DNA of 64,000 nt from Silene conica (taxonomy: Eukaryota; Streptophyta; Magnoliopsida; Caryophyllales; Caryophyllaceae). The notes below the pieces were generated by a model that was given only the letters and a program-made list of their open reading frames with translations, was not told the DNA's origin and did no database searches. Positions 1 through 9,421 of this stretch are shown here, in pieces. The DNA lies in assembly GCA_029255685.2 (NCBI GenBank), contig CM055311.2, positions 5,814,269-5,878,268 on the forward strand, in the 5' to 3' direction. A program made the position numbers and the translations under genes. The first letter of the stretch is position 1, and every line of letters begins with the position of its first letter.

Positions 1-933
1 AGATTTTCTCTGATTTCCTCTGGAAGTACCATGCTCAGCGCGGTGCACAGCAACATCTTCTATTAACTTGAGACCTTTAGTCTCTCCTGAATTATCTTGG
101 AATCTCCCATTAGCTGCAGCATCTAGGTAGGCCCTGTTGTCATCATAGAGGCCATTGTAGAACTGGTTGCAAAGAAACCATTGTTCGAATCCGTGATGTG
201 GTATGGATCGAACAAGTCTCTTGAACCTGTCCCACGCCTCGCTAAAGTCTTCATTGGGACCTTGCTTGAAATTGGTGATCTGCGCTCTTAAAGCATTTGT
301 CTTTGATGCAGAGTAATATTTTCTGTAGAAAGCTAGGGCTAAGGTGTTCCAATCTGTAACTCCCGCAGCAGTGCGGTCAAGGTCTCTGTACCATTCTCTC
401 GCAGAGTCCCTAAGGGAGAAGATAAACATGGTCTGTTTAATCTGGTCCTGCGTCACTCCTTCTGGGGGTGCTATAGAGCATATGTAATCTGTGAAGATTT
501 CAATATGCTTAGCAGCATCCTCATTGGCCGAGCCTCCAAATTGGTTTCTTTCAACCATAGTTATATAGGCAGGCTTGGCCTCGAATGGCTTCCCAGTACC
601 TGCAGGTAAAGTGAACCCTTTGTATAGGTCCTTTGCCTGAGGCATAGAGTGACTGGCAATAGTAGCTTCTTCTGTCATGTTATCTTCTTTTTTAGGAAAA
701 ACTGGAAAGCAGGTTAAAGATGGTGTTTTTGGTGAAGGTGGATTGATGGGTGAATTTGGTTGTGAAGGTGGTGTTTTTGGTGAAGATGGGGGTAACTCAA
801 AAAGGTCTTCTTGAAATAAAGAGGATGGTGACCCTCCCTCTTGATTTGCTAGAAGTTGCTTTCTTCTTTCCCTAAGAGTCCTCTCAATTTCGAGATCAAG
901 TGGTAGGAGTTCTCCTTGAACTGACCTGCGCAT
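1..933 (-). CDS. gag: Athila-like gag, N-terminal part, open to the window edge
   Basis: A 311-codon open frame starts with ATG at 933 (MRRSVQGELLPLD) and is still open at base 1. A proline/serine-rich stretch follows at residues of about 55-90. The retrotransposon gag core comes next: NQFGGSANEDAAKHIEIF, then FSLRDSAREWYRDL, FYRKYYSASKTNALR, DFSEAWDRFKRLVRSIPHHG and QFYNGLYDDNRAYLDAAANG. This order is typical of Athila/Tat gag, which forms the virus-like particle in the cytoplasm. The start is chosen as the first ATG after the primer binding site and leader. The zinc knuckle and protease expected downstream lie left of the window. Family assignment rests on motif recognition. Confidence 0.88.
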   Translation of the reverse strand, partial: MRRSVQGELLPLDLEIERTLRERRKQLLANQEGGSPSSLFQEDLFELPPSSPKTPPSQPNSPINPPSPKTPSLTCFPVFPKKEDNMTEEATIASHSMPQAKDLYKGFTLPAGTGKPFEAKPAYITMVERNQFGGSANEDAAKHIEIFTDYICSIAPPEGVTQDQIKQTMFIFSLRDSAREWYRDLDRTAAGVTDWNTLALAFYRKYYSASKTNALRAQITNFKQGPNEDFSEAWDRFKRLVRSIPHHGFEQWFLCNQFYNGLYDDNRAYLDAAANGRFQDNSGETKGLKLIEDVAVHRAEHGTSRGNQRKS

Positions 934-1032
934 AAGAGGGAACTACAAGAAAAAGGTGAGAAGGTTTAAGGAACATAAAGTTCCTTAAACAAAGAGAAAC
1001 AAAAACAAAAAACAATAAACACTGGCGTCACC

Positions 1033-1050
1033 TCCCCGGCAACGGCGCCA
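1033..1050 (-). other. Primer binding site, tRNA-Asp type
   Basis: On the minus strand this reads TGGCGCCGTTGCCGGGGA, five bases after the LTR terminus at 1056. It is the classic Athila-lineage primer site, complementary to the 3' end of tRNA-Asp. It fixes both the orientation of the left element and the inner edge of its 5' LTR. Confidence 0.9.
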
Positions 1051-1055
1051 AAATT

Positions 1056-2605
1056 TGATGCCCGTCGTTGAGGGTACCAAAGATAAAATTTATAATTCCT
1101 AACCTTAACAATAGATAGTGAAAGTCAGGGTCGAACCACAAAGAGGTGGGGAATGTTTATTGTCTTAATGTTAATGTTTAAAGGTAACAAATTTGGGGTT
1201 GATTGGTTGATTACTATATCTAAAGCAAAGATTAAAATAAAACAAGAATTAAAAGATGAGAATAAAATATAATAAAAGAGGATGCTAGGATGTTTGGGTA
1301 ATAAATAGCTAAGGTAAAATAAATCCTAAGGTCAACATGTATTGCAGTCGCGTAAGGGGGTGTAACATATCTTTTTAGGTCTATGCTACCTAATAGCTCC
1401 TTTCGGCCTATGCTATTAGTTCCTAGGTCTCACAATTATTGGGTGTCAACAATAAGAGTGATTCCTAAATCCCAGGTTACATACCTTTCAGCCTTTAGTA
1501 ACCTATCCGTCTTAAGGTGTAAACCAATGCCCTTCCCGTATCTTTCAATCTTGGGTAGGTCATTACTAACATCCTACAAGTCTCCTATTGGTCTCATTGC
1601 AGGATATTATAATTTATAAGAAAAGACGAAATAAGAAAACAGACGCAAGTGGTCGACCGACCGGCTACTCCAGTCGGCCGACCACGGCCTCGGTCGACCG
1701 ACCGACTATTCCAGTCGGCCGACCGGGGTCCTGCTACAGGTCGGGTTTTTCGGATTTTATTCACCTATGCATATTATCCCCTACATCCTAACATATGAAA
1801 ATTAGCTACTCATGACTGTTAAGACGAATATAAAATTGGGAATAAACATAGAGAACATAGTAAATAAACTAAGCATGCAAGATTCAATAAGGCTTGGGAT
1901 TCTAACTTAACAATTGTAATAAAAGCAATAAGAACGATAATGAAACTAGATCAAAGAAGAATTACCACAATTGGAATTAAGGTAGAACGGAATCAACTTT
2001 ATTGAATACTTGGGAACTATTGAAAGATTGCAAAACTAAAAATATATGATGAGATTTAAGATAGTAAAAAGATGGTGTATTCGATAGATAAAAGATGCAA
2101 AACCCTAATCACAAGATTAGTTTATATAGGGTAAAAACTAAGAGTTTCCTAAAGATTCTAATTCTACTTTATTTCCGAAAAAGACTCGCATGGGCTTCGT
2201 TCTGGTCGGCCGACCCGTTTAGCTGGTCGGTCGACCGCTTCTTGTTGGACTTCTCTTATTTCCGGCCTTTCTTGGAAATTGGGCTTCATGAAAATCAGGC
2301 CTGGTCGGCTGGCCCGTTTGGGTGGTCGGTCGACCGCTTCCTCTGGGAAGTCTTCGGATTTCTCCTGTTTTGACTTTTGGCACTTGACTTTGACTCTAGT
2401 TGACTTTCCATTTATTCCTTAGTTAAGCAAAAGACTTGAGGATACGAATTTGGTGCTAAATTGCTTCTTTTCCGCATAAATCTGCAAAAATGCATAAAAA
2501 TACGAAAGTACACAATTTGTGGGAAATAAAGGCTAAAACATAGTAAATGAGCGACCAAATACGTGTAAAAATAGATGTAAAACATCATAAAATAGACACG
2601 TATCA
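1056..2605 (-). repeat. 5' LTR of minus-strand Athila-like element (1550 bp)
   Basis: Bounded by TGAT...ATCA termini. It is closely similar, in reverse orientation, to the LTR at 6504-8050. It contains paired GC-rich words (GGTCGACCGACC and GTCGGCCGACC) at 1651-1724 and about 2205-2335. The 78-residue frame at 1383-1619 and its mirror at 7491-7724 are chance frames of this LTR and not genes. Confidence 0.92.
1651..1724. repeat. Cluster of four GGTCGACCGACC-type words in LTR
   Basis: GGTCGACCGACC lies at 1651-1662 and 1692-1703. GTCGGCCGACC, part of a 12-bp palindrome, lies at 1673-1683 and 1714-1724. The words alternate at about 20-bp steps. A matching cluster lies in the other LTR at about 7382-7460. 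Further pairs occur at about 2205-2335, 3181-3291, 4684-4790, 5818-5850 and 6775-6915. The intervening bases differ from site to site. Confidence 0.85.
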
Positions 2606-4477
2606 CTCGATCTAGGGAGTGGAAGCAAGGGAGGAATATACCAAGTGAACGCCGTTCAGGACGGACCCTTTGCTTGTGAGAGGTGCGGTGGAGAAGGGCA
2701 TGTGTCGAAATTCTGTACTTCATCTAATGAAACATGTGCCGCTTTTCAGCATTACCGTGGGAACAATTTCTGTGACCCGAATAATAATAATGTCCATCCC
2801 AACTTAAGGTGGACAAGCCAGAATGTTCAAAACCCACAACACATGCAACCTCAGCAAAAGTCCACCTATGTACCCCCACAGAAACAAAATTTCCAAAGAC
2901 CACCTTTCAATCCTCAACCACCTTCTAATCCACCACCCAACACAGATGCTCTTATCCAAAATCTTATTGGGTTGGTTCAGAAGGAGTCACAGGCTAGAGA
3001 GGCAGGAATGAAGATGTTAGAGTCCCAGATTGCTCAAATTGCGAGCAAGAATGATACCAGGGCTCCGGGTCAGCTTCCGACCAAACCGGACCAGAAAAAG
3101 GAGACTCTAAACGTCGTAACCTTAAGAAGTGGAGCCAAAGTGGGGGCTGAGAAGGAAAAACAGGCGAGTAGCAGTGAAGGCGGTCGACCGACCGAAGCTT
3201 CTGGTCGACCGACCGCAGATCAGGATCCGGAAATTTTGCCTGAACAAGAGACTGGTCGACCGACCGAAGATTCTGGTCGACCGACCACTGAAGCAGAACC
3301 CGAAGTTCCCTTTCGTCCAGATTTGCCGAATAACTTACGGGATTTTCTTTTCCGGGGTGACAAGACCCCCAGGTTTCTAAAAAGGGCTGCAAATACTGAG
3401 TCCTCAGCTGCTCCTTTCCCAGAAAGACTCGTGCCTTCAAAGGACCAGGTATCTTTTGACAAATTTAAGGATGTGATTCGTTCGTTAAATGTTCAAGTCC
3501 CGTTTTTAGAATTAGTTCAACAAGTTCCTTCCTATCTTAAATTTATGAGACAGCGTTTGTCGAGAAAGAGGTCTCTAGAAAAGGTTGAGTCGGTGGCCCT
3601 CACTGAAGAGTCATCCAGTTTTTTAACACATGTCATTGCCCCTCATAAACTAGAGGACCCTGGTAGTTTTTCTGTCCCCTGTAATATAGGAACCTTCCCA
3701 GTTAAGAAGGCTTTGTGCGACTTAGGTGCCAGTATAAGTGTCATGCCCCTAAGCGTTGCCTTAAAACTAGGAATGACCGAATTTGCAGTGACCAGTATGA
3801 CAGTCCAGATGGCAGATCGCACATCTATGGAGCCTATAGGAGTGTTGGAAAACATCCCTGTGCGTATCGACAGGTTTTTCTTCCCAGTTGACTTTGTAGT
3901 TTTGGACATCCCAGAGGATGCCCATATACCTATAATTCTAGGAAGACCTTTCCTTCACACTGCAGGTGCCATTATAGATGTAGGCACTGGAACTCTAACA
4001 TTCAAAGTAGGCAAGCATTCTATTATCTATGGCCTATCTTATAGGAAGAAGGATGCTATGACCCCCATCACATGTAATGCTATCACTTCTGAGAAGAAGT
4101 ATGAGGTCATCACTACTTCTCCCACTTTATTACCTGTTCCTGTATCTGTTTTTACACCTCCGCCCCAGATTGGGAGCAGTAGGGAGGACACTTCTATTAT
4201 TACTATTGCAGGAATTGGTTTGGGGAAACCCAAAGTGAAAGAAGTCATCATCCAGAGAGGAGGAATGGGATGCCTAAGCTATGAAGAGGATGAGGATCCA
4301 GACGTCGTGGATCGAGAGGAAAAGAAGAAGAGGAGGCAAGCTCAAGAGGAGAGACCGTCGCATATGCTTTGCGACGGCGGGAAGAAGATGTGTTTTGCTA
4401 CTAAAGCAAAAACCGTGGAGACTACGGCGTGCCGTCAAAAGCCGTGGTCGGATATTTTCCGCATCTTTAGCGGATAG
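2606..4477 (+). CDS. gag-pro: Athila-like gag C-terminus and aspartic protease
   Basis: Open frame of about 620 codons, in frame from the junction base 2606. A CCHC zinc knuckle (CERCGGEGHVSKFC) lies at about residues 25-40. A Gln/Pro-rich linker follows, then two pairs of a seven-residue repeat (GRPTEASGRPT and GRPTEDSGRPT) encoded by GGTCGACCGACC words at 3181-3291. A retropepsin-type protease follows, with the DLGAS active-site motif near 3720 and ILGRPFL near 3940. In this family gag coats the RNA and the protease trims the polyprotein. The frame ends with a basic, Glu-rich tail, and no reverse transcriptase follows. Its own gag start is not present here because the left element intervenes. 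Confidence 0.9.
   Translation, partial: LDLGSGSKGGIYQVNAVQDGPFACERCGGEGHVSKFCTSSNETCAAFQHYRGNNFCDPNNNNVHPNLRWTSQNVQNPQHMQPQQKSTYVPPQKQNFQRPPFNPQPPSNPPPNTDALIQNLIGLVQKESQAREAGMKMLESQIAQIASKNDTRAPGQLPTKPDQKKETLNVVTLRSGAKVGAEKEKQASSSEGGRPTEASGRPTADQDPEILPEQETGRPTEDSGRPTTEAEPEVPFRPDLPNNLRDFLFRGDKTPRFLKRAANTESSAAPFPERLVPSKDQVSFDKFKDVIRSLNVQVPFLELVQQVPSYLKFMRQRLSRKRSLEKVESVALTEESSSFLTHVIAPHKLEDPGSFSVPCNIGTFPVKKALCDLGASISVMPLSVALKLGMTEFAVTSMTVQMADRTSMEPIGVLENIPVRIDRFFFPVDFVVLDIPEDAHIPIILGRPFLHTAGAIIDVGTGTLTFKVGKHSIIYGLSYRKKDAMTPITCNAITSEKKYEVITTSPTLLPVPVSVFTPPPQIGSSREDTSIITIAGIGLGKPKVKEVIIQRGGMGCLSYEEDEDPDVVDREEKKKRRQAQEERPSHMLCDGGKKMCFATKAKTVETTACRQKPWSDIFRIFSG
3181..3291 (+). repeat. In-frame 21-bp direct repeat pairs inside gag
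   Basis: Two pairs of GGTCGACCGACC words, each pair 21 bp apart, encode GRPTEASGRPT and GRPTEDSGRPT. The coding copies are direct repeats with a 9-bp linker, which keeps the frame. The pairs in the non-coding part (4684-4790) are inverted repeats instead. Confidence 0.85.
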
Positions 4478-6503
4478 TTGTTTTAAGTTGCAGTTTTAAG
4501 ACAATTTATTTTTTGTTGTGTGAGACTTTTTAATTTTGTTTGCTCGTAGTTTTAGATCCTTTCCTTTATGTTTGAGTAGTTAAAACTTTAAGAATCATTC
4601 CGGGCATCTCGCGCATTGTTGGGCGCACATATTTTCTTGCTTTTTCAGGATTTACGAAGAAACGAAGACCTCCAGGACGCAGAGGGTCGACCGACCAGAA
4701 ACATCAGTCGGTCGACCAGAGTTGCTATATCGCTAATTCTTCTGTGACTTACAGGAGGTCGACCGACCAGAAACATCAGTCGGTCGACCTGCTGTCCGCT
4801 GCGGTCTTTCGTTTCTCTTCCTTGGAAATCGTGAAATTGACTTGGTTACTTGAGTGGCACTGCTGGCCACCAAAACCTCCCAGCATTATGCTGGTTTGGG
4901 GAGGTTTTTCTCATACATCTTTTAACCCAGTGAGTTCTTTCCAGTTTTTCTTTAGTTTTTATTGTACTTGCATTTGTCTTTTAATTTTCCGAAACCTTTA
5001 CTTAGGCTAATGCACAATGGGGACATTGTGCGGGTTGGTTTGGGGAATGGTTTTGTGTCACATACATTGCATTCTGTCACACGTTTATTGCATTTCCGTA
5101 TTGCATTGTTCTTTTCTTTATTTTCCTTGCATATACAAGAAAAATACAAAAAAATGAAAAAAATTCAAAAAAATTCCAAAAAATGCACGTTTATTTTAGC
5201 ATATAGGTCGAGTCGGAACGAAAGTATTTCAAGGATGATTTAGCTATCTTACATGTTTATGCCTTTACCTTGCATTGTCAACTTGTTTTAGTATGAGAGT
5301 CTTTCGCATATCTACGAGTTTTTGTCAACTTGCATATCTTGAGACTTGACTTATACCTTGGCAACCTACTATACATTCTAAGGTTTAGAGCTTATTTCCT
5401 GGTTTCATTCTTAAACCAGTTGTCTAGGATGTGAGTAGTACTCCCCTTGGAACATGTTACATCAATATGCATAAACATGAACTTGAATTGCTATATACTT
5501 GTTTTACTTTCTCGTTTTGTGAGTCTTGATACGTGCATTTGGGATCCCTTTTCTCATGTTTACCCATAAGCTTCACATAGCCAAATTTGCCTTTTTATTT
5601 CCCCAAAAACTACATCCCATACTTAGCCTACCCTTCCAAGCTAGTATTTGTGGTCATTGGATTATTTTTTGAGGCATCTTGGTTTGTATACTATCATGAG
5701 CGAAAAGAGAAAAGAAAGAAAGCAAGAAAAGAAAAAAAGAAAAAGAACAGAAAAATTCAGAATAAAGAAAGAAAGAAAAGAAAAAAAAACGAAAAAAGTC
5801 AAAAACGTACAGAGCCAGTCGACCGACCGCCTTAATAGGTCGGCCGACCACCTGGCAGAATCAGTATCAAAAATCGTTCCAAAATCCCTTTCTTTTATAT
5901 GTTATCACTCCCGTGCTTCATTCAAAAATATTGGGGAGTCCTTTCTTATATTTAATGTGAGAGTTGTGCCACAAACAGAGCACTTTCTTAATATCAAAAG
6001 TTGTGAAATATGTTGTTGGGAATCGGTTTTACTAGCTTGGCTACTAACCCCACATATCCAAAAACATCTTATCCACTTTTACCTTTTACCTCACATATCT
6101 TTCATTACCTCAATTGCATGTATCTGGGTCACTTAATGAGATTGTTATACAAAGTTGTAGAATTCTTGTTCATGTTAGATTGCAGGCATGTTTTCATGGG
6201 TCGAAGTTAGGTGAGTGTCTCAACAAAATTACTTCTTTCTATCTTTTACATATACTCACCCTTTGCTTCATGAGTGTCTCGAGCGTACCGCGAGAGTCCA
6301 TGGTATAAAGTCTCTATAGTCTTTATGTTTGCAAGTTTGACAACACCATAACTCGTTTGCATGGTTTGAATACTATCTCATTTTGTACTTAGCATTGGTA
6401 TAGGCTTACATGTAAATTTCGCTCTGAGATTGAAATCGTTCCATTAGTTAAGATCGAGTCTATTTCTTGCTTGAGGGCAAGCAAAGGTTTGGTTTGGGGA
6501 ATT
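4478..6503 (+). other. Non-coding 3' region of the gag-pro element
   Basis: About 2 kb without a supported gene. It holds two inverted pairs of the GGTCGACCGACC word (about 4684-4720 and 4755-4790, each with the same 11-base AGAAACATCAG-like spacer) and a third pair near 5818-5850. It also has an A/G-rich tract (about 5698-5810) and several TTTGGGG-type tracts (about 4895, 5038 and 6490). The last of these, at about 6485-6503, adjoins the LTR and is the likely polypurine tract. Short frames here are low-complexity. Confidence 0.7.
5698..5810 (+). repeat. Purine-rich (A/G) low-complexity tract
   Basis: Over 100 bases almost wholly A and G (AAGAAAAGAAAAAAAGAAAA style). It gives Lys/Arg-rich chance frames on the plus strand and Phe/Ser-rich frames on the minus strand. 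No coding signal is seen. Confidence 0.75.
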
Positions 6504-8050
6504 TGATACGTGTCTATTTTATGATGTTTTTCATCTATCTTTACACGTATTTGGTCGCTCATTTACTATGTTTTAGCCTTTATTTCCCACAAATCGTGTA
6601 CTTTCGTATTTTTTGTGCACTTTTGCAGATTTATGCGGAAAAGGGGCGATTTAGCACCAAATCCGTATCCTCAAGTCTTTTGCATAATTAAGGAATAAAT
6701 GGAAAGTCAACTGGAGTCAAAGTCAAGAGCCCGAAGTCAAAACAAGAAGAAATCCGAAGATTTCCATATAGAGGCGGTCGACCGACCAGCTAAACGGGTC
6801 GGCCTACCAGGCTTGAACTCTAATAAAGCCCAAAATCTCAAGGAAGACCAAAAATAAAAGAAGCCCAACAAGAAGCGGTCGACCGACCCACATAGTAGGT
6901 CGACCGACCACAGCGGAAGCCCATGCGAATCTTTTCGGAAATAAAGTAGAATTAGAACTTTTAGGAAACTCTAATCTCTTACCCTATATAAGCTAATCTT
7001 GTAGCTAGGGTTTAGGAGGAAGTTTTATCAAGGAGTATCGATTAGTATCTATCTTTTACCATCTTTTAGTTTTGTAATCTTTCAATAGTTCCCAAGCATT
7101 CAATAAAGTTTGTTCCTTTCTGCCCTAATTCCAATTGTGGTAATTACTCTTTAATCTAGTTTTTTTATTATTGTTCTTATTACCTTTGCATTCAATTAAG
7201 GTAGAAATCCCAAGCTTTATTGAATCTTGCATGCTTAGATTATTTACTATATGTACCATGTTTATTCCTAAATTTATAATCGTCTTAACAACCATGAGTA
7301 GCTAATTTTCATATGTTAGGATGTAGGGGATGAATATGCGTAGGTAAATAAAATTCGAAAGACCGACTTGTAGCAGGACCACGGTCGACCGACTGGAATA
7401 GCTGGTCGGTCGACCGAGGCCGTGGTCGGCCGACTCGAGTAGCTGGTCGGTCGACCACTCGCGTATGTTTTCTTATTTCGTCTTTTCTTGTCAATTATAA
7501 TATCCTGCAATGAGACCATAAGGAGACTTGTAGGATGTTAGTAATGACCTACCCAAGATTGAAAGATACGGGAAGGGCATTGGTTTACACCTTAAGACGG
7601 ATAGGTTACTCAAGGCTGAAAGGTATGTGACCTGGGATTTAGGAATCACCCTTATTGTTGACACCCAATAATTGTGAGACCTAGGAACTAATAGCATAGG
7701 CCGAAAGGAGCTATTAGGTAGCATAGACCTAAAAAGATATGTTACACCCCCTTACGCGACTGCAATACATGTTGACCTTAGAATTTATTTTACCCTAGCT
7801 ATTTATTACCCAAACATTCTAGCATCCCCTTTTTATATATTTAATTCTCATCTTTATTTCTTGTTTTATTTTAATCTTTGCCTTAGACTTAGTAATCAAC
7901 CAATCAACCCCAAATTTGTTACCCTTAAACATTAACATTAAGACAATAAACATTCCCCACCTCCTTGTGGTTCGACCCTGACTTTCACTATCTATTGTTA
8001 AGGTTAGGAATTATAAATTTTATCTTTGGTACCCTCAACGACGGGCATCA
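6504..8050 (+). repeat. 3' LTR of plus-strand Athila-like element (1547 bp)
   Basis: TGAT...ATCA termini. It is the inverted counterpart of 1056-2605, with scattered substitutions that suggest modest age. It carries GGTCGACCGACC pairs at about 6775-6915 and 7382-7460. The base after the LTR (8051) begins sequence that matches the interior of the E LTR at 58171, which shows the insertion site. Confidence 0.92.
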
Positions 8051-8107
8051 GCTCGTTAGCCTCTGTAACCCTCCAAAGCCATCATGTACCTACATACATG
8101 AAAACAT
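8051..8107 (-). repeat. Fragment of E' LTR left of copia A
   Basis: 57 bases that align with 58171-58233 of the E LTR (the shared run includes CATGTACCTACATACATGAA). The alignment continues at 35935 after copia A is removed. The rest of E' further left is not in the window. The last five bases, AACAT (8103-8107), are the left target duplication of copia A. Confidence 0.88.
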
Positions 8108-9407
8108 TGTTGGAGTAGTGTCCTCCACAATAATGCTTCTACATAATAAATCCCGTACAAGGAATATGAGGAATTTATATTTTATATGTTTGTCAGCTGG
8201 TCAACGTTAATCGGTAATGATTGGCTGACTAGAGTTTGACATTACTGTCGTATGACGGCGGTGATCAGCTGATCCCTTTAGGTCACACCTATAGGATGAT
8301 ACCCAAATGGAAAACTTAATTATTTGTATAAGATACAAGTTAATTAATTCCTTGTTTAGGTTGACTTTTATTAGTCAAGTGAATTTAATGTTTGATGAAG
8401 AGTAAAGTACTCAGGCCATAGGATTTTATTATTCGGTTATATGATAATTGAATAATAAATGTAATACGATATTTAGTAATTAATAGTTAATTTACTAAAT
8501 ATATACGTAGTTTATATTATTTATGAGGTGGAGGTAATTAGCGAATTAATGTTACAAGAAGTTGTAAAATTAGCCAAACGGGTTTTATAAGACTCATTTT
8601 ATGTTGAAAATGATAAAATGACACTTAAATGTTAAGTGTATTTTATTTACTACTTTGTATTATTTAAGTGTTAAATAATCAGATAAATATTTTTATTATA
8701 TAAGATAATAAAATATACGACTTATAAGCATTTGAAGGACAAATGTCGAAAGACGAAATAAGACCCGAAATACTATATGTAAACCGAGAATATGAAGATA
8801 ATGTGACCATAATAGGTCTTTGTCTTCCACTCATGTTTATGAGTATTATAAGCTCATTTGTTTACATTTGATGGCCTATAAATAGGCTACTATTCCACTT
8901 GTTCTAAGTGGAAAAATCTAGAGAATCAAAATCCTCAAAATGCATATTTGTTGTTAAGCCATTTAAGAGGAAAAAGAGAAGACTTAAGATCTTCATCTTC
9001 AACCTCTAAACTTGATTAAAAGTTGATCAATCTTCATCAAAATAAGTTCACAAAAATTAATATATTTCTTATATTATCAAAGTAATAATATCTGTAATAT
9101 AAAAAAAACAAGGTTTACACTAAACTATATCTAGTTAATATACTTAGTGTTTTTGGGCTAGTCTTGGGTGCAACCAAAGGAGGTCATCTATTTTGGTGAC
9201 TTGGGTTATGGAGGATCATCCTACACTATTTTAGCTCAAGAACTACAAAGGTAGGAGACATTTGTAGTGCCAAAAATGCCATCTTACCAATGTAAGAAAA
9301 TTTCTTCTTATTAATTTTTACATGCATGTATTATCTAGACCACCTTATGAAATTAGCTTGTAATTTTAATATCATTATAGAGTCTAATGAGGTCTAAATT
9401 CCTAACA
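8108..9407 (+). repeat. 5' LTR of copia A (1300 bp)
   Basis: Starts TGTTGGAGTAGTGTCC and ends CCTAACA just before the primer binding site. It contains a perfect 12-bp palindrome GATCAGCTGATC at 8263-8274, shared with both LTRs of copia G, and a TATAAATAGG-type promoter box near 8878. Its 3' partner is somewhat shorter and interrupted. Confidence 0.92.
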
Positions 9408-9409
9408 AG

Positions 9410-9421
9410 TGGTATCAGAGC
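9410..9421 (+). other. Primer binding site of copia A
   Basis: TGGTATCAGAGC, complementary to the 3' end of initiator tRNA-Met. It lies two bases after the LTR end and is the usual primer site of plant copia elements. Confidence 0.92.

Larger units (their letters stand above)
1..2605 (-). mobile_element. Athila-like Ty3/gypsy element, left part only (5' LTR + gag)
   Basis: Minus-strand LTR retrotransposon that runs off the left edge. Reading leftwards it has the 5' LTR (2605 to 1056), a tRNA-Asp type primer binding site (1050-1033), a short leader and the N-terminal gag frame (933 to 1). The same LTR occurs in opposite orientation at 6504-8050. The LTR edge at 2605/2606 falls inside the gag frame of a plus-strand relative, so this element appears to have inserted into its own family member. 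The left LTR and target duplication lie outside the window, so insertion rather than inversion is inferred. Confidence 0.85.
2606..8050 (+). mobile_element. Athila-like gag-protease element lacking pol (3' portion)
   Basis: Plus-strand relative of the left element. Its gag frame is open right up to the junction with the inverted LTR at 2605. It continues through protease to 4477, then has about 2 kb without any polymerase or integrase similarity, a polypurine-like tract and a 3' LTR (6504-8050). It is therefore a non-autonomous gag-pro derivative, interrupted on its left by the minus-strand copy. Its 3' LTR ends at 8050, directly against a fragment of the E' LTR, so the element sits inside E'. 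Confidence 0.82.

Noticed and set aside
1383-1619. 78-residue frame and its mirror at 7491-7724
   Set aside because: They belong to the Athila-like LTR, and the identity comes from LTR duplication and not from selection on protein.
4478-6503. Envelope-like gene in the Athila-like element
   Set aside because: Athila elements may carry one after pol, but here no frame with signal peptide or membrane segment is found, and pol itself is absent.
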